From Schistocerca nitens (taxonomy: Eukaryota > Arthropoda > Insecta > Orthoptera > Acrididae), in assembly GCF_023898315.1 (NCBI RefSeq), contig NC_064623.1:21101640-21165639 (forward strand): DNA of 64,000 nucleotides, in the 5' to 3' direction. The translations under genes were made by a program, and so were the position numbers. Every line of letters begins with the position of its first letter. The stretch's first letter is position 1. The notes below the pieces were generated by a model. That model worked only from the letters and a program-made list of their open reading frames with translations. It was not told the origin of the DNA and did not search any database. Shown here piece by piece: positions 11,123-21,881 of this stretch.

Positions 11123-11321
11123 ACGCCAGCCGCAGTGGCCGAGCGGTTCTAGGCGCTTCAGTCTGGAACTGCGCGACCGCTACGGTCGCAGGTTCGAATC
11201 CTGCCTCGGGCACGGATGTGTGTGATGTCCTTAGATTAGTTAGGTTTAAGTAGTTCTAAGTTCTAGGGGACTGATGACCTCAGATGTTAAGTCTCATAGT
11301 GCTGAGAGCCATTTGAACCAA
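11123..11321 (+). mobile_element. SINE-A copy
   Basis: Plus-strand SINE with the Leu/Ser-like head, box B GGTTCGAATCC and the common tail ending CCATTTGAACC. The 9-bp duplication GGAGTGAGT flanks it at 11114-11122 and 11322-11330. Confidence 0.9.
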
Positions 11322-11499
11322 GGAGTGAGTGGTGCTTAGTACATAGCGATGGTCTTCCTCATCCACAATTCGCGTGATTGGAGTGACTTTAATCCACCTG
11401 CCTCATTTACTCGCGCGCGTCATATGTGGTTCTGCGTCAATGTGCGGACAGGTATAGTCGGTAAGTGGGCCGTATCTCCGACCTAGGCCATTAAATGAC

Positions 11500-11900
11500 A
11501 GTCATAATTGCAATCTCCTCGCCAGAGCACTGCCAGAATGGCTGGAGGACGTGCCACTCGCTACACCACAGCGAATGTGGTTCCAGCGTGATGGGAGGCC
11601 GACACATTTGAGTCCTCCTATGCGTCGATTCTTGAACCGACAGTTGCCAGAGGTGGTCCTGTACCGTGGCCTACTCTGGACTTTTTTTAGTGTGGGGGAA
11701 AAAGGCGCAAGCTCGTTTACAAAACCGCTGTTGAATCGTAAGAGTATCTGGTTGCTCGAATAGCAGCAGCAGCAGGAGAAACTAGGGACACTCGTGCAGT
11801 CGTTCTCTGTCTTAGACGGAACATGGCCCGCCGGTGCCACCTTTATTTACAAGTCACTGGAGGCATTTTTGAACCTCTACTGCAACTGAAGTAATTGTGT
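11500..11900 (+). pseudogene. Mariner-like transposase fragment, C-terminal half
   Basis: The plus strand reads ALPEWLEDVPLATPQRMWFQ then RDGRPTHLSPPMRRFLN, matching the block around the second catalytic Asp of mariner-like transposases (usual form W-x-Q-x-DGAPAH). A frame change follows and the frame after it reads LVARIAAAAGETRDTRAVVL and CHLYLQVTGGIFEPLLQL, the usual C-terminal end. The third catalytic region is disrupted and the N-terminal half is missing. No inverted repeats were found. This is a decayed relic. Confidence 0.65.
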
Positions 11901-12580
11901 TGCGTTAATATTGTCGCCTATCGGTAATAGAGAATGAAAATCTGTTTGGGTTATTTTTTGTCTGCTGTAAGACTATGTCCTCATACAATGGTGCTTCAAA
12001 GGAAAACATATTATAAAAAGCGATTTAAGTGTTCCGTGCAACTCTCCGGAGTTTGTTGGTGTAAGTAATTTATATTATGTATTCATATTACTTACTATTT
12101 TTCACGTAGAATAACGTATGTTCTGGAACGAGATTTCAAAACACGTAGGGCAGACGTGGTCTTTCCCCTCCTCTTCCGTCGCCGTCAACTTCCTGCAAAC
12201 AGGAGTGCCATCTTGGTCGTCTCTCTGCTGCATAGTAATTGCCGCTCGGGGATTTTGGCGACTGCAGTGGCAGACTGCCGTGCTTAAAGGCTGCTCTTCC
12301 ACAAGGTCATAACTGTGTACTGTTACAATTATGGCACAAACTTTCGCATGTGATCGTTTGCTGTTTCTGATATCTCGCAGCTGTGTGTGTGTGTTTTTTT
12401 TTTTCCTGCTTAAAATATGAGGTCAAGTTGACGATGTTTCCTTGTATGACCGATAATATCCGCAAGACAAGTGACCCGTTTGGACCTAAGAGTGAGGTTA
12501 GATAGCCGTGTCATGCGGGTCATCGCCGCGACTCAGCTCAAATGCGAGACAGATAACTGTGACTCACGCCAGGCCTGGGG

Positions 12581-12585
<5 letters not shown>
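11900..12585. other. Unassigned stretch
   Basis: No recognisable feature. The DNA is AT-rich at 11900-12110 and mixed afterwards. Overlapping short frames on both strands at 12100-12310 have no domain. Confidence 0.3.

Positions 12586-12657
<72 letters not shown>
12586..12657. repeat. (CA)n microsatellite
   Basis: About 35 CA units, directly upstream of a Jockey-like LINE fragment. Confidence 0.95.
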
Positions 12658-12658
<1 letters not shown>

Positions 12659-12659
12659 G

Positions 12660-13425
12660 AGTTGGTGATGCTGTGGCGTTACGGGAAAGTGTCGTCATTG
12701 AAAGCCTGTAGGAGGATACAGCGTAAGTTTGACGAAATTTCTAGTTGGTGTAATGAATGGCAACTAGCTCTTAATGTAGAAGAATATAAGTTATGCGGAT
12801 GAGAGGGAAAAAAAGTGAGGTAATATTGGAATACAGTGTTGGTAGTGTGGTGCTTGACACAGACCTGGTCGTAACCTTGCAGAGCGATACGAAGTGGATG
12901 GAGCACGTGACCGTGGTGGTATGGAATGCAAATGGTCGACTTCCATTTACTGGGACAATTTTAGGAAAGGACAACGTATACAGCACGCTAGTGCGGCCTA
13001 TTATTGGATACTGCTCGAGTGTTTGGGATCCTCACCAGGTCGGATTAAAGGGCAAGACATAAAACCAGTTCAGAGGCAGGTTACTAGGTTTGTTATCGAT
13101 AGGTTCGGACAACACGCAAGTGTCACAGAGGCGCTTCGTCAACTGAAATGGGAATCAATGGACGGAAGGCGACGTTCTTTTCGACAAGCACTGCTAAGAA
13201 ATTTTAGAGAGCCGACATTTGAAGCTGACTGTAGAATGATTACACATCGCGAAAGGAACACGAAGACGGCATTAGAGGAATTGACACTCGTACGGTGCAT
13301 AGATGCAGTCGTTTCTCCCTCGCTCCATTTCGAGTAGAAATGGAAATGACTAGAAGTGCTGCAGGTACCCTCCGCCACGCACCGCACGGCGGCCTGAGGA
13401 GTATGTATGCAGATAAATGTTTACA
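12660..13425 (+). mobile_element. Jockey-like LINE fragment, RT C-terminal part and 3' end
   Basis: Plus-strand frames read FDEISSWCNEWQLALNVEEY, then YSTLVRPIIGYCSSVWDPHQ, then SVTEALRQLKWESMDGRRRS and RQALLRNFREPTFE. This order (thumb, LVRPI-x-EYCSSVWDPH, L-x-W-x-x-L-x-x-RR) is typical of the Jockey/CR1 group. Frames change at least twice. The catalytic FADD block is missing, so the copy is 5'-truncated. The 3' end near 13360-13425 resembles the end of the copy at 26.7-27.0 kb. Confidence 0.75.
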
Positions 13426-14728
13426 CGACGTCACACGCTCCAGATGTTCACCACTAATCTTGTAATCTGATACTATCACAATATGCCTCTCTGTTACAGC
13501 CATTGTCTTAAAACTTTCGCTACTTCAGGGGTCCCCCTCGCGCCGCGAGGCTCTCCGTTATACACGCGGCCAGCCTGCGGCCGGCACGGCAGCCCCTGGC
13601 CCTGCGGCCGTTGCCACTCTCCGCGGTCCCGTTACAGCAAAAGGACGCGGGCTCGCCGCAAGGATAACTCCACGCCTCAAGGACGAGCCTCGCCGAAACT
13701 GGACGCCCCAAGGTCGCGGCGCAGTCCCACAGCCAGCGTTTAAACTGTCCGACTCCCGCTGTTTAAAAGCCCAAAGTGGCGGGCGCCAGGACTCCGTGCA
13801 CTGGGCCTGCGATGGAGTGACTCACGAACGATTCGGTTTTCTATTCTTTCTCCTCGCCTTATGCCACATCTTCACGGGATCGGCAGCTGAATTTCAGCAA
13901 TGTTTGTGGTACCACCTTTTCGGAATGGTTGCCAATTGTTTAACAGTGGGTCGAGGGATGGGGGGGGGGGGGAGTCGCGGGTGCCAGCCCGGTATTCACC
14001 TACTCAGATGTGGGGAAACCGCAGAAAACACCGGCCTCCGTCAATCCGGCGGGGCCAGTACACCTCCCCTATTCCCGGAAGTGGCACGCTGAAGTTCGCC
14101 GCTGCCCGACCGAGTCGTGAAAGATTCCGACAATCACCGTTAAAAGCTACGTAACACACCCTCAATAAAGATCTGAAAGCAATGGAAATGCTCCATGAAA
14201 TGAGGCAAATATGTCCACAACGGCGTTAACAAGACTGGGAGAGCTGATACAGGCAGACACTGGAATTTATTTGCTTACCGTATGACATACACTGTAAGTT
14301 TTGCGTCACAAGAACAGCTATACATATACAAAGTTTAATGCAGGCATTTCTACGTGTGGCACGTTAATGTGTACCCACTTCAACGTGTCAGTTGTGTCGA
14401 ACAGTCTTCCCACAAGCGCGTCACAAACTTTACGACCTGATGTTTTCTGCCGGTCCTAACTGCACCACTAGGCGGACTACGCCTGTCAGCATAGACTAAC
14501 CGTCTAGCGTCTCCACGCACCCACACTTGAGGTGCTGCCCAGGGAGAAAAAATTGCTCTTGCCACGCGTACTAACCAACCTAAAAACATACTTCTTCCAA
14601 CAGCTATAATTACTAGTTTGCAAATGAAGTAAATTCTGATACAATACTCTTAATTACACTGACCTCACTCATCAACAAAAATACCGGCACTTACACGCAT
14701 TACAGCTTGTACAACGACTATTATACTA
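13425..14728. other. Unassigned stretch with a GC-rich block
   Basis: 13530-13800 is GC- and CpG-rich, and 13959-13972 has a poly-G run. Open frames here (86-98 aa) show no domain. From 14150 the sequence is AT-rich without recognisable features. The GC block could be regulatory, but there is no supporting gene. Confidence 0.3.
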
Positions 14729-14729
14729 C

Positions 14730-14990
14730 TACATACAACACTTCAACACAACTCTGCAGCGTAATACAACGTGAGTCTGAAAAGTTCAGTGCATGGTCTA
14801 AAAAAGTTACAAAAAAAATACTCGTACCTTTACTGGCCTTCAAAGTAATCGCCATTAGCTTCAACACGCATGTGATACCGTTTGTAAAGCAGTTGAAAAC
14901 AATCACCAAACGCTTCTTGTGGAATCGCTCGAATCACCGTGATCATGCGTTGTTGTGTATCTGCATAATTACTGGAGATGAAACCTAGTG
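14730..14990 (-). pseudogene. Mariner transposase C-terminal fragment
   Basis: The minus strand reads DYADTQQRMITVIRAIPQEA, then FGDCFQLLYKRYHMRVEANG, then DYFEGQ and a stop. The ending NGDYFEG is the standard C terminus of DD34D mariner transposases. Sequence encoding the catalytic residues is absent. The DNA after the stop continues for about 90 bp, as mariner 3' UTRs do, without an obvious terminal repeat. Confidence 0.75.
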
Positions 14991-15099
14991 CTACCAATAC
15001 GACCAAGAGATTAAACTACAGTCAATGGCGTAGTGTTGATCGTCTTCACCTCCTCCCAAAGAAAGTATGCTAGCAAAATCTAGTACTAAGACAATGCTG

Positions 15100-15832
15100 A
15101 CCGGCTTTTCCGAGAGCAAGATTTGTCCCGTCACGAATTTTTCCTCGACGATGGTGGGTAAGAATGTAACATCTCCTCAGAAAAATTAATGAATTACTGT
15201 GTTGATAAACATCTTATTTGATTTTCAAACAGCTGAGCAAAACTGAACGTACTCATTCACTAAAGTGACACACAATATTTTTAGCGCAACGCAATCTGAC
15301 TTACAGTAATCCCTACAAAAGAATGGCCCTGACTAACAATAACCTATACCTTTCATGAATCACTTACCTCACAAAAATCTTCGTTACTCGAACTACTGCA
15401 ATACAGCGAGCGCCAATACTGCCAGCTAAATAAAAGATTCTAACTACTGAAGGCACTAACTACTGATAGGCATAGTTAGCAAATGAAAGATTTTGATGAA
15501 GAACAAACAATGTATTTACCTTAACAGTGTTCAAAAGTCATAATATATACATCAGTTCATGTCATCCAGTCTTACAAATTTACTGTCTCTGTCCAGATTA
15601 TCCGCTCTCAAAACTCCTCCATCTCACTCCCCACATCCACCGCTGCTGGCGGCTCACCTCCAACTGCGCAATTCTACGCGCTGTTCACATCCAACTGCCC
15701 AACACTACAATAGCAAACACCAATGCAAACCAGCCACAGACTGCACACAGCACAGCCAGTGATTTTCATACAGAGCGCTACGTGGCGTTACCAACATAAA
15801 AACCTACACAGCCTACTTACAAGACGACTGTC
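15100..15832 (-). repeat. Dispersed locust repeat, class uncertain
   Basis: This stretch resembles, from memory, a high-copy dispersed sequence in locust genomes whose minus-strand start is GTAAGTAGGCTGT (here 15820-15832). It carries no coding potential. It may be an LTR or another long non-coding element; no duplication was identified. It lies between two mariner C-terminal fragments of opposite orientation. Confidence 0.4.
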
Positions 15833-15869
15833 GCTTGTTCTCTGGATCGTACTGGTAGCACCAGTAATG

Positions 15870-16005
15870 ATGCGGTTATCCAACCACAAAAAAGTTCTGT
15901 CGACACTTCCAACCGCTTTACGACCGATGCCAGAAATGTGTTGTAGCTAACGCTGATTACTTTGTAGGGCAGCACAGGTATTCTGTTTATAATTCCTGTT
16001 TCTTT
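15870..16005 (+). pseudogene. Mariner transposase C-terminal fragment, plus strand
   Basis: The plus strand reads RHFQPLYDRCQKCVVANADY followed by FVGQ. This matches the mariner C-terminal block Y-x-RC-x-KC-x-x-x-NGDYFEG. It differs clearly from the fragment at 14730-14990, so it is a separate, older or different mariner copy. Catalytic sequence is absent. Confidence 0.65.
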
Positions 16006-16079
16006 TATTTCGCGAGTCCATTCACCGAAGTTTTGAGACGCTCCATCTATAATACAGATGACAATAGTCAAAAGCGAAT

Positions 16080-16785
16080 ATGAGGGTTTATTGTATACAG
16101 TTCATCACTTCGCTCGTCAGTGTCAGGAATCTTCGAAAGGACTATCGTGGGCACGCGCAGGACACGCTGGTGTAAGGCGCGCAACCGTCTGCGCTCAGAA
16201 GGTCGTGGTCCAGATTTGCCCCACTTGTGTAAGGTGTCCGTACATCTCCCACGTTCGCATGCGATTGAAAATCGTCCCAATTTCCCGAGACTGGTCATAT
16301 CCAGGGGGTTTCCTTCAGGATGCAGGGCAGTTTCAGGCATTGTGTGGGACAGTTTTGTTGCCAGCAGTGTTCAGGGCTGTGATAAGAGTGGGGTGTCTCG
16401 AACTCAGTTTTTTTTTCGCTCCACAAAAAATACCTCATCCAATGCTGCAAGGTCGGGGTTATCAACAATCATCTGGTTTCCATGTTGCAGCGCACTTTCC
16501 GTCTGATAATAGGAGGTGGAATGTGGCTCAAGATAGGTAAACTGTGCGTGGTAGTATTCGTTTTGAGCCAGTAACAATGCCCAAGGATTCGTGAAGTAGC
16601 ACGTCTGTCTTTTTCACAGATGGGGCATTAAGCCAGACAGACGCGGACACCAATCCGAGTGCCGATATTCGAAAAGGGTCTGCTGTCGATTCCCAACTAG
16701 TGCCCCACACCATATGAAGGGCCTTTTTGGTTTTTGAGCTTAGCAGACGTTCGCGCGAATGGTCCTTAAAAGAAAGTGTGCTTAT
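16080..16785. other. Unassigned stretch
   Basis: Two overlapping plus-strand frames (160 aa at 16058-16540 and 128 aa at 16120-16506) are among the longer ones in the window, but neither contains a domain or motif I recognise. Their overlap in different frames suggests chance openness. Confidence 0.25.
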
Positions 16786-16790
16786 TTAAA

Positions 16791-17033
16791 TTAAAATGGA
16801 CGGTCGAGATCGCAATAATATTTGTTTATTAACCCTTTCGGCTTATCTGGAAGCCATCTTGAGTACTTTTGGCCCTGCATGGGTAGGAAGAGCAAAGTTA
16901 CAAACTGTACTATAACATATGGCCTTAAAATAAGATACAGGAAAGCTTTAGTAAAAATTACACTCAGTACTATTGTACATGGCGTTAAAAGAAGAGGAAG
17001 ACATATTATTGCGATCTCGACTGTTCGTTTTAA
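16791..17033. mobile_element. TTAA-bounded MITE with 34-bp terminal inverted repeats
   Basis: The left end starts TTAAAATGGACGGTCGAGAT. The reverse complement of the right end starts TTAAAACGAACAGTCGAGAT. The two agree at about 29 of 34 positions and continue through GCAATAATAT. TTAA is the target of piggyBac transposases, so this looks like a non-autonomous piggyBac-type MITE of 243 bp. It has no coding potential. Its right TTAA (17030-17033) is also the left boundary of the next element. Confidence 0.7.
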
Positions 17034-17786
17034 GGAGGGTAGGACGTCAAACGGGTCGTCTTGGAGCAGGAGACGCACCACAGGACATTTTAATTTCCAC
17101 TGTCTATACTTTTACAAGTAAATTCATAAAACTTTATCAGCATGACCAGGAAGGATTCAGGATTCACACTCATAGCAGCGGAAGTTCAAAAAAATACAAA
17201 ATAATTTTTTTTAAGTGTGAAATTTCATCATTTTTACACTTACTACTGGTTGCATTTGTTGCTCTAGGTACACTTTTATTCACTAGTAAGAGAGACTGTT
17301 CGATGAATTTTGCACAGCATACAAACCATACTTACAGGTGTCTGAAACTCTAGACTATTTAATTTATGAAGAAATAAATGAGCTCTTGCATTTTAAGCTT
17401 TATATTTAAAAAAAAAGTAGATAATTATCTCAATTTTTACCATAGTTTGTAATAGATTTGGAAAATTCTAGAGCTTCATACACCTGTAAGTATGGTTCGT
17501 ATGCTGTGTAAAATTCACCAAAGAATCTCTCTTACTTGTGAGGAAAAGGTACCTATAGCAACAAATGCAGCCAATAGTAAGTGAAAAAATGATGAAATTT
17601 CACATGTAAAAAAATTATTTTATTATGTTTTTGAACTTCCACTGCTATGTTAATCGTAAATCCTTCCTGGTCATGCTGACAAAGTTTTATGAATTTATTT
17701 GTAAAAGTATAGGCACTGGAAATTCAAATCTCCTGTGGTGCCTCTCCTGCTCCAAGTCAGCCCGTTTGACGTCCTACCCCCCTTAA
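17030..17786. mobile_element. TTAA-bounded foldback element with arms of about 320 bp
   Basis: The left arm (17034-17355) and right arm (17467-17782) are inverted copies of each other with scattered differences. The ends read GGAGGGTAGGACG and, reverse-complemented, GGGGGGTAGGACG, each next to TTAA (17030-17033, 17783-17786). The centre of about 110 bp is AT-rich. There is no open frame of interest. Long inverted arms with TTAA flanks suggest a piggyBac-mobilised foldback. Confidence 0.8.
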
Positions 17787-17789
17787 GTT

Positions 17790-17859
17790 AAATGTAACAT
17801 CAGGTCGCTCCTCTCCATAGACTATGTTGTCAAAATTTATGAAGAAAATATCCTATGGC

Positions 17860-17908
<49 letters not shown>

Positions 17909-19047
17909 AGAAGTACGCTCCGCCAAATAGAGAGAGGCGGCTTGCTTAGTGATGTAGTTGGAAACGCAGAAGAAAACGATGCGACGTAAATGGCCGTGTA
18001 CGACTGATCGATGACGCGGAGACGTGAACTGACTGTCCTAAGACTGTTTGTAGCTGACTCTGTAAGAGAGTGGCACTTGAAGAAAGCGATGCCACACACA
18101 TTTCAGCTCCACAGGCGAGGGTCACAGCTGTTGCCCCCCCCCCCCCCTCCCTCCTACCCCGGCCTGCGCAATCCCACGTGGCTGGTACTCCCGCACGTGC
18201 GTGCTGACGGGCCCTTTGCGTGGGCGACGGCGGGGAAAGAGGTGGGGGGAGGGGGGGGTCCCTACAGAAAGGATGCGCGTGCGAGAGAACGGTTGCTTGA
18301 GGGAGGGGGGGGAGGGAGGTAGATGGCAGAGGGGGCTTCAGACGGGGCGCAGCAACAGCAGATGCCATCTGGCCCCGACTCGGCCGGAGTTGAATTTAAT
18401 AACGGCGTCCGGTCAGATCAGACCAGGCGCGGCCCGGCACCTGTTGACCGTACATCGTGTTCCGGACGGTGGGCGGCGAGTCTCGCTCCGGTTCCTGTTT
18501 ACGTACGCTCCTCTCGGCGTCTCAGAAATTTCCACTGTTTTCGCCGCGTCCGGTTTATCAGTCCGCGACCCGGCGAGAACCCGGAGCAGGGGGCAAAAAA
18601 TCCGTCGGGAAATCAAGGACGGAATAGGAGGCTATGAGAGCGAGTCGACTTTTCTGAATTTGCTTCTGTACTTTCTCAACTTTGCGGCATTTGTTCTATA
18701 GATCTTGTTTACTGTTTATTTACCGTTCGCAATTCCGGGGAAATATGTAAGGTCGCCCGACTACGCAGAATTAAATCGTAAATAAAGGTTACCTGGGGAA
18801 CCGCAAATGAGTAGGTAGGAAGGTTCGGCTACGAGGCGGGGCAGCCATCATCCCCACTGTGCGCTGAGTGCACACCTGAAGGAACGAGAAACGGGCAGGA
18901 AGGAAAACGACTGGGAACGTAAACAACAGAATCACACCAACTGTGTAACACTATAAGGTTCATAATGTCTTTTTCTTCTTTTTGTTGTGCCCTTGCCCAC
19001 ATTGCTGCAGGGTCGTCACGGTTATTAAAGAATTTCTCATGTTTAGC
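17790..19047. other. Unassigned, GC-rich stretch
   Basis: It begins with a (GA)n run (17863-17907). 18100-18620 is very GC-rich with poly-C and poly-G runs (18136-18149, 18241-18258). The frames of up to 166 aa here overlap on both strands and have no domain. It resembles a CpG-island-like block, but no transcript start can be assigned. Confidence 0.35.
17863..17907. repeat. (GA)n microsatellite
   Basis: About 22 GA units. Confidence 0.95.
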
Positions 19048-20165
19048 TTAACCCTTTCGTGAGCCGTGGGAAACATGCTTCCCACTATAATGAACTCACT
19101 CCTAGTACCGTGGGATTCACATTTCCCACCTCTGTACGATGCTACCACCTAGTGAACAGTATAGGGTACTACTTCCAATCGGAAGTTCCCGCCGTTTTAG
19201 CTGAGTGTTGCTCTGTAGGGGAGCCTTTCAGTGCTGTTTGCGTGACATGTTGTGATTTTTTTCCTCAAAGCTATAGTAGAAGGAAGATACTTTTGATTTA
19301 CCCAAATTTATGAAGGAAAACGTAAAAATGGATCGAGGAGAATCCCAGTTTGAAACAAAAGGAGCCATTTCTGCAGTAAAATGGATGGATAACCGTCCAG
19401 TCACTTTGCTGCCCTTAATTCATGACCCATGAGAAACAGCCACAGCGAAAAGGAAAAACAAGTATGGTACAAGCACAGAGATTTCTTGTCCTGAAGTTGT
19501 GGCAGAATACAACAAAATAATGGGTGGTGTCGAAAAGTTTGATCAATTACGAGAAAGGTATGCCATTGGCAGACGTTCTGTAAAATGGTGGCACAGAATG
19601 TTTAGTAAAAGAGAAAGTGGACAGCATGATCAGCTCACATACAGGATCCATCCAGCCAGTAGATTCACCGCTGGCTTCTCATCCCAAAAAAGGCGTGGAC
19701 AAAAACGTGTCTTTCTGGCAAAAAGGGGTAAAGTACACGAAGATTTTCTTCATGTGGCTGTAGGGGAGCATCAACCCATTTTAGGAGAAACCTACTCGAC
19801 GTGCCGTCATTGTAGTACCAAAGCTGCGGAAAAGAGCACTCGCTGTGTTTGTACATATTGTCGAATACCACTTTGCATAGACCTATGTTTCAGAAAATTT
19901 CGTGGCAAGTAATTGTGAACAATCATTGTAAGAAGAGAAGTAAATTTATCAAATAAATATGACATATATTGAAAAAGTTGTTTTCGTCATTTAACTCCAG
20001 GCAAGGGCAGTGGGGAGAATACTTCCCACCTTGTTGTGTGACCTCACTTTCACAGTTGGAGCAAATTTTATATTCTGTATGATAAATATACTTATCTGTT
20101 AACTACTATCTGCTCTCCATTAATTAAAAAAAACTGCTCAATAGTTTTGCCCACGAAAGGGTTAA
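19048..20165 (+). mobile_element. PiggyBac-like element, internally deleted, TTAA to TTAA
   Basis: The element starts TTAACCCTTTCGTG and ends CACGAAAGGGTTAA, a matched terminal inverted repeat with the TTAA target on both sides. At about 1.1 kb it is shorter than usual autonomous elements because most of the transposase is missing. It is AT-rich around the single coding remnant. The intact ends mean it could still be moved if an active transposase were supplied elsewhere. Confidence 0.9.
19328..19912 (+). pseudogene. PiggyBac-like transposase, C-terminal remnant
   Basis: PiggyBac transposases cut and paste DNA at TTAA sites. The remnant reads AVKWMDNRPVTLLPLIHDP, then a TGA stop (19430-19432), then VAEYNKIMGGVEKFDQLRER and YAIGRRSVKWWHRMF, the conserved block around and after the last catalytic Asp of the family. 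The sequence then jumps to a basic region and ends with a Cys-rich finger (CRHC, CVCTYC, CIDLCFRKF), typical of the C-terminal domain. The N terminus and first catalytic Asp residues are deleted, and a segment after WWHRMF also appears lost. From 19433 to the TAA at 19910-19912 the frame is open. Confidence 0.85.
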
Positions 20166-20785
20166 GGGGTGGGCTGAAGGCCTCCCATTCACCTCCCCCC
20201 TTTTTCCGCCGCCCCAGGAAAGGAGAACGTGCACTCCGACAGTCTTGGAGTAGTGTCATTCGTGCGGAAGTGTTTCACAGACGCGGCCACCGAGCGGGCC
20301 GGAAGATCGCAGCCGTCGACACCTTCTGTGGCTCGCTAATGCAGCTGCACTTAACTGCGCGTCGATTTTAATTTAGACGTGACCAGCGGCCCGGACTTTG
20401 CTTGTAGCTGCGGGCTGCATTAGGATTGCGGTCTGCTCGAGGCACCACCTGCTCCCTCAACCAGACCAGCCGCTTGTGCTGGGTGGGGGGAGAGAGGAGG
20501 TGAAACTGCCTATTGACTGGTTGCTCTGCTGCGGACGCCATGTATGGCGGGCAGAGGGGGGAGGATGGCAGGAGGAGAAGCGGGTACCCGGTAGCCCTCA
20601 GTACGCGGGAATGGGGGGAAGGGGAGCCAGCAGCTCGACTTAGCCTCCAACACGCGTGCCTAACATACGAGCCTTGCGTGTTAATGCGATGTCCGTGTTG
20701 CGATTATGTTGGATCAGCGCCATGTCTGGTTGCTTCATTTAGCAGACTTCTCTGCGTAACATCACATCTCTATACACACACTATA
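20166..20785. other. Unassigned stretch
   Basis: GC-rich DNA at 20160-20640 with no recognisable gene. Short overlapping frames (74-92 aa) have no domain. Confidence 0.3.
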
Positions 20786-20876
20786 TCATGAAAAGTATCC
20801 GACTGCCAACTAGTGGGCATTAATACGGGGAGCGTCCAGCCCTCGCCTAAACTGTGCTGGTGCCACTTTCAATGAG

Positions 20877-21881
20877 GTGTCTGCCTGTGGAGTAATGGCA
20901 GCCCACTCTTCCTCAATGGCACAAACCAGAGAAGGTAACGATGTTGGACGCCGGAGTCAGGAGCGAATTCCACGTCGTAACTCATCCGAATTCTGTCAGA
21001 GACAGCAGGACTTGGAAGAGCAGTTGAACGGAATGGATGGTGTCTTGAAAGGAGGGTATAAGATGAACATGAACAAAAGGAAAACGAGGATAATGGAATG
21101 TAGTCGGAGTAAGTCGGGTGATGCTGCAGGAATTAGATTAGGAAATGAGACGCTTAAAGTAGTAAAGGAGTTTTGCTATTTGGGGAGCAAAATAACTGAC
21201 GATGGTCGAACTAGAGAGGATATAAAATGTAGACCGGCTATGGCAAGGAAAGCGTTTCTGAAGAAGAGAAATTTGTTAACATCGAGTATTGATTTAAGTG
21301 CCAGGAAATCGTTTCTGAAAGTATTTGTAAAGAGTGTAGTCATGTATGGAAGTGAAACATGGACGATAAATAGTTTGGGCAAGAAGAGAATAGAAGCTTT
21401 CGAAATGTGGTGCTACAGAAGAATGCTGAAGATTAGATGGGTAGATCACATAACTAATGACGAGGTATTGAATAGAATTGGGGAGAAGAGGAGCTTGTGG
21501 CACAACTTGACTAGAAGAAGGGATCGGTTGGTAGGACATGTTCTGAGACATCGAGGGATCAACAATTTAGTACTGGAGGGCAGCGTGGAGGGTGAAAATC
21601 GTAGAGGGAGACTAAAAGATGAATACACTAAGCAGATTCAGATGGATGTAGGCTGCAGTAGGTACTGGGATATGATGAAGCTTGCACAGGATAGAGTTCT
21701 GACTCTCGGAAGGCCAGTTCATTTCAGGAATGTTATTGTTCACAAATCATTGCCCCATATCAGCCGCTTTAAGGACAGGTTGGATTTCCATGCTGATACA
21801 CCAGTCTTCGTTTCCGAAGCGTCCCTAAATTGTAGGCATTGCACAATGATGCAAAGTGCGTTAGTACCCTTCTGCACTTAA
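20877..21881 (+). pseudogene. Chimeric open frame: antisense Tc1 - LINE RT - antisense Tc1
   Basis: This is the longest open frame in the window (334 aa), yet it is a fusion. About residues 1-38 are antisense Tc1 sequence. Residues 39 to about 274 are the C-terminal part of the RTE-like LINE protein (KVVKEFCYLGSKITDDGR, VMYGSETWTI, AFEMWCYRRMLKIRWVDHIT, RRRDRLVGHVLRHRG). The rest is antisense Tc1 again. It contains no catalytic RT motif. The LINE segment starts and ends internally and lacks its own 3' tail, so it did not arrive as a standard retrotransposition. I do not regard it as a gene. Confidence 0.75.
20990..21697 (+). mobile_element. Internal fragment of the RTE-like LINE
   Basis: The plus-strand sequence closely matches the LINE copy at 57.8-58.8 kb, from the AATTCTGTCAGAGACAGC block to CAGGATAGAGT. 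Both 5' and 3' ends are absent. It replaces a short stretch of the surrounding Tc1-like element. Confidence 0.85.

Noticed and set aside
16058..16540. 160-aa plus-strand frame as a host exon
   Set aside because: No recognisable domain, no splice context, and another long frame overlaps it.
18201..18701. 166-aa frame in the GC-rich block
   Set aside because: Low-complexity Gly/Arg-rich start with overlapping frames on both strands; compositional.
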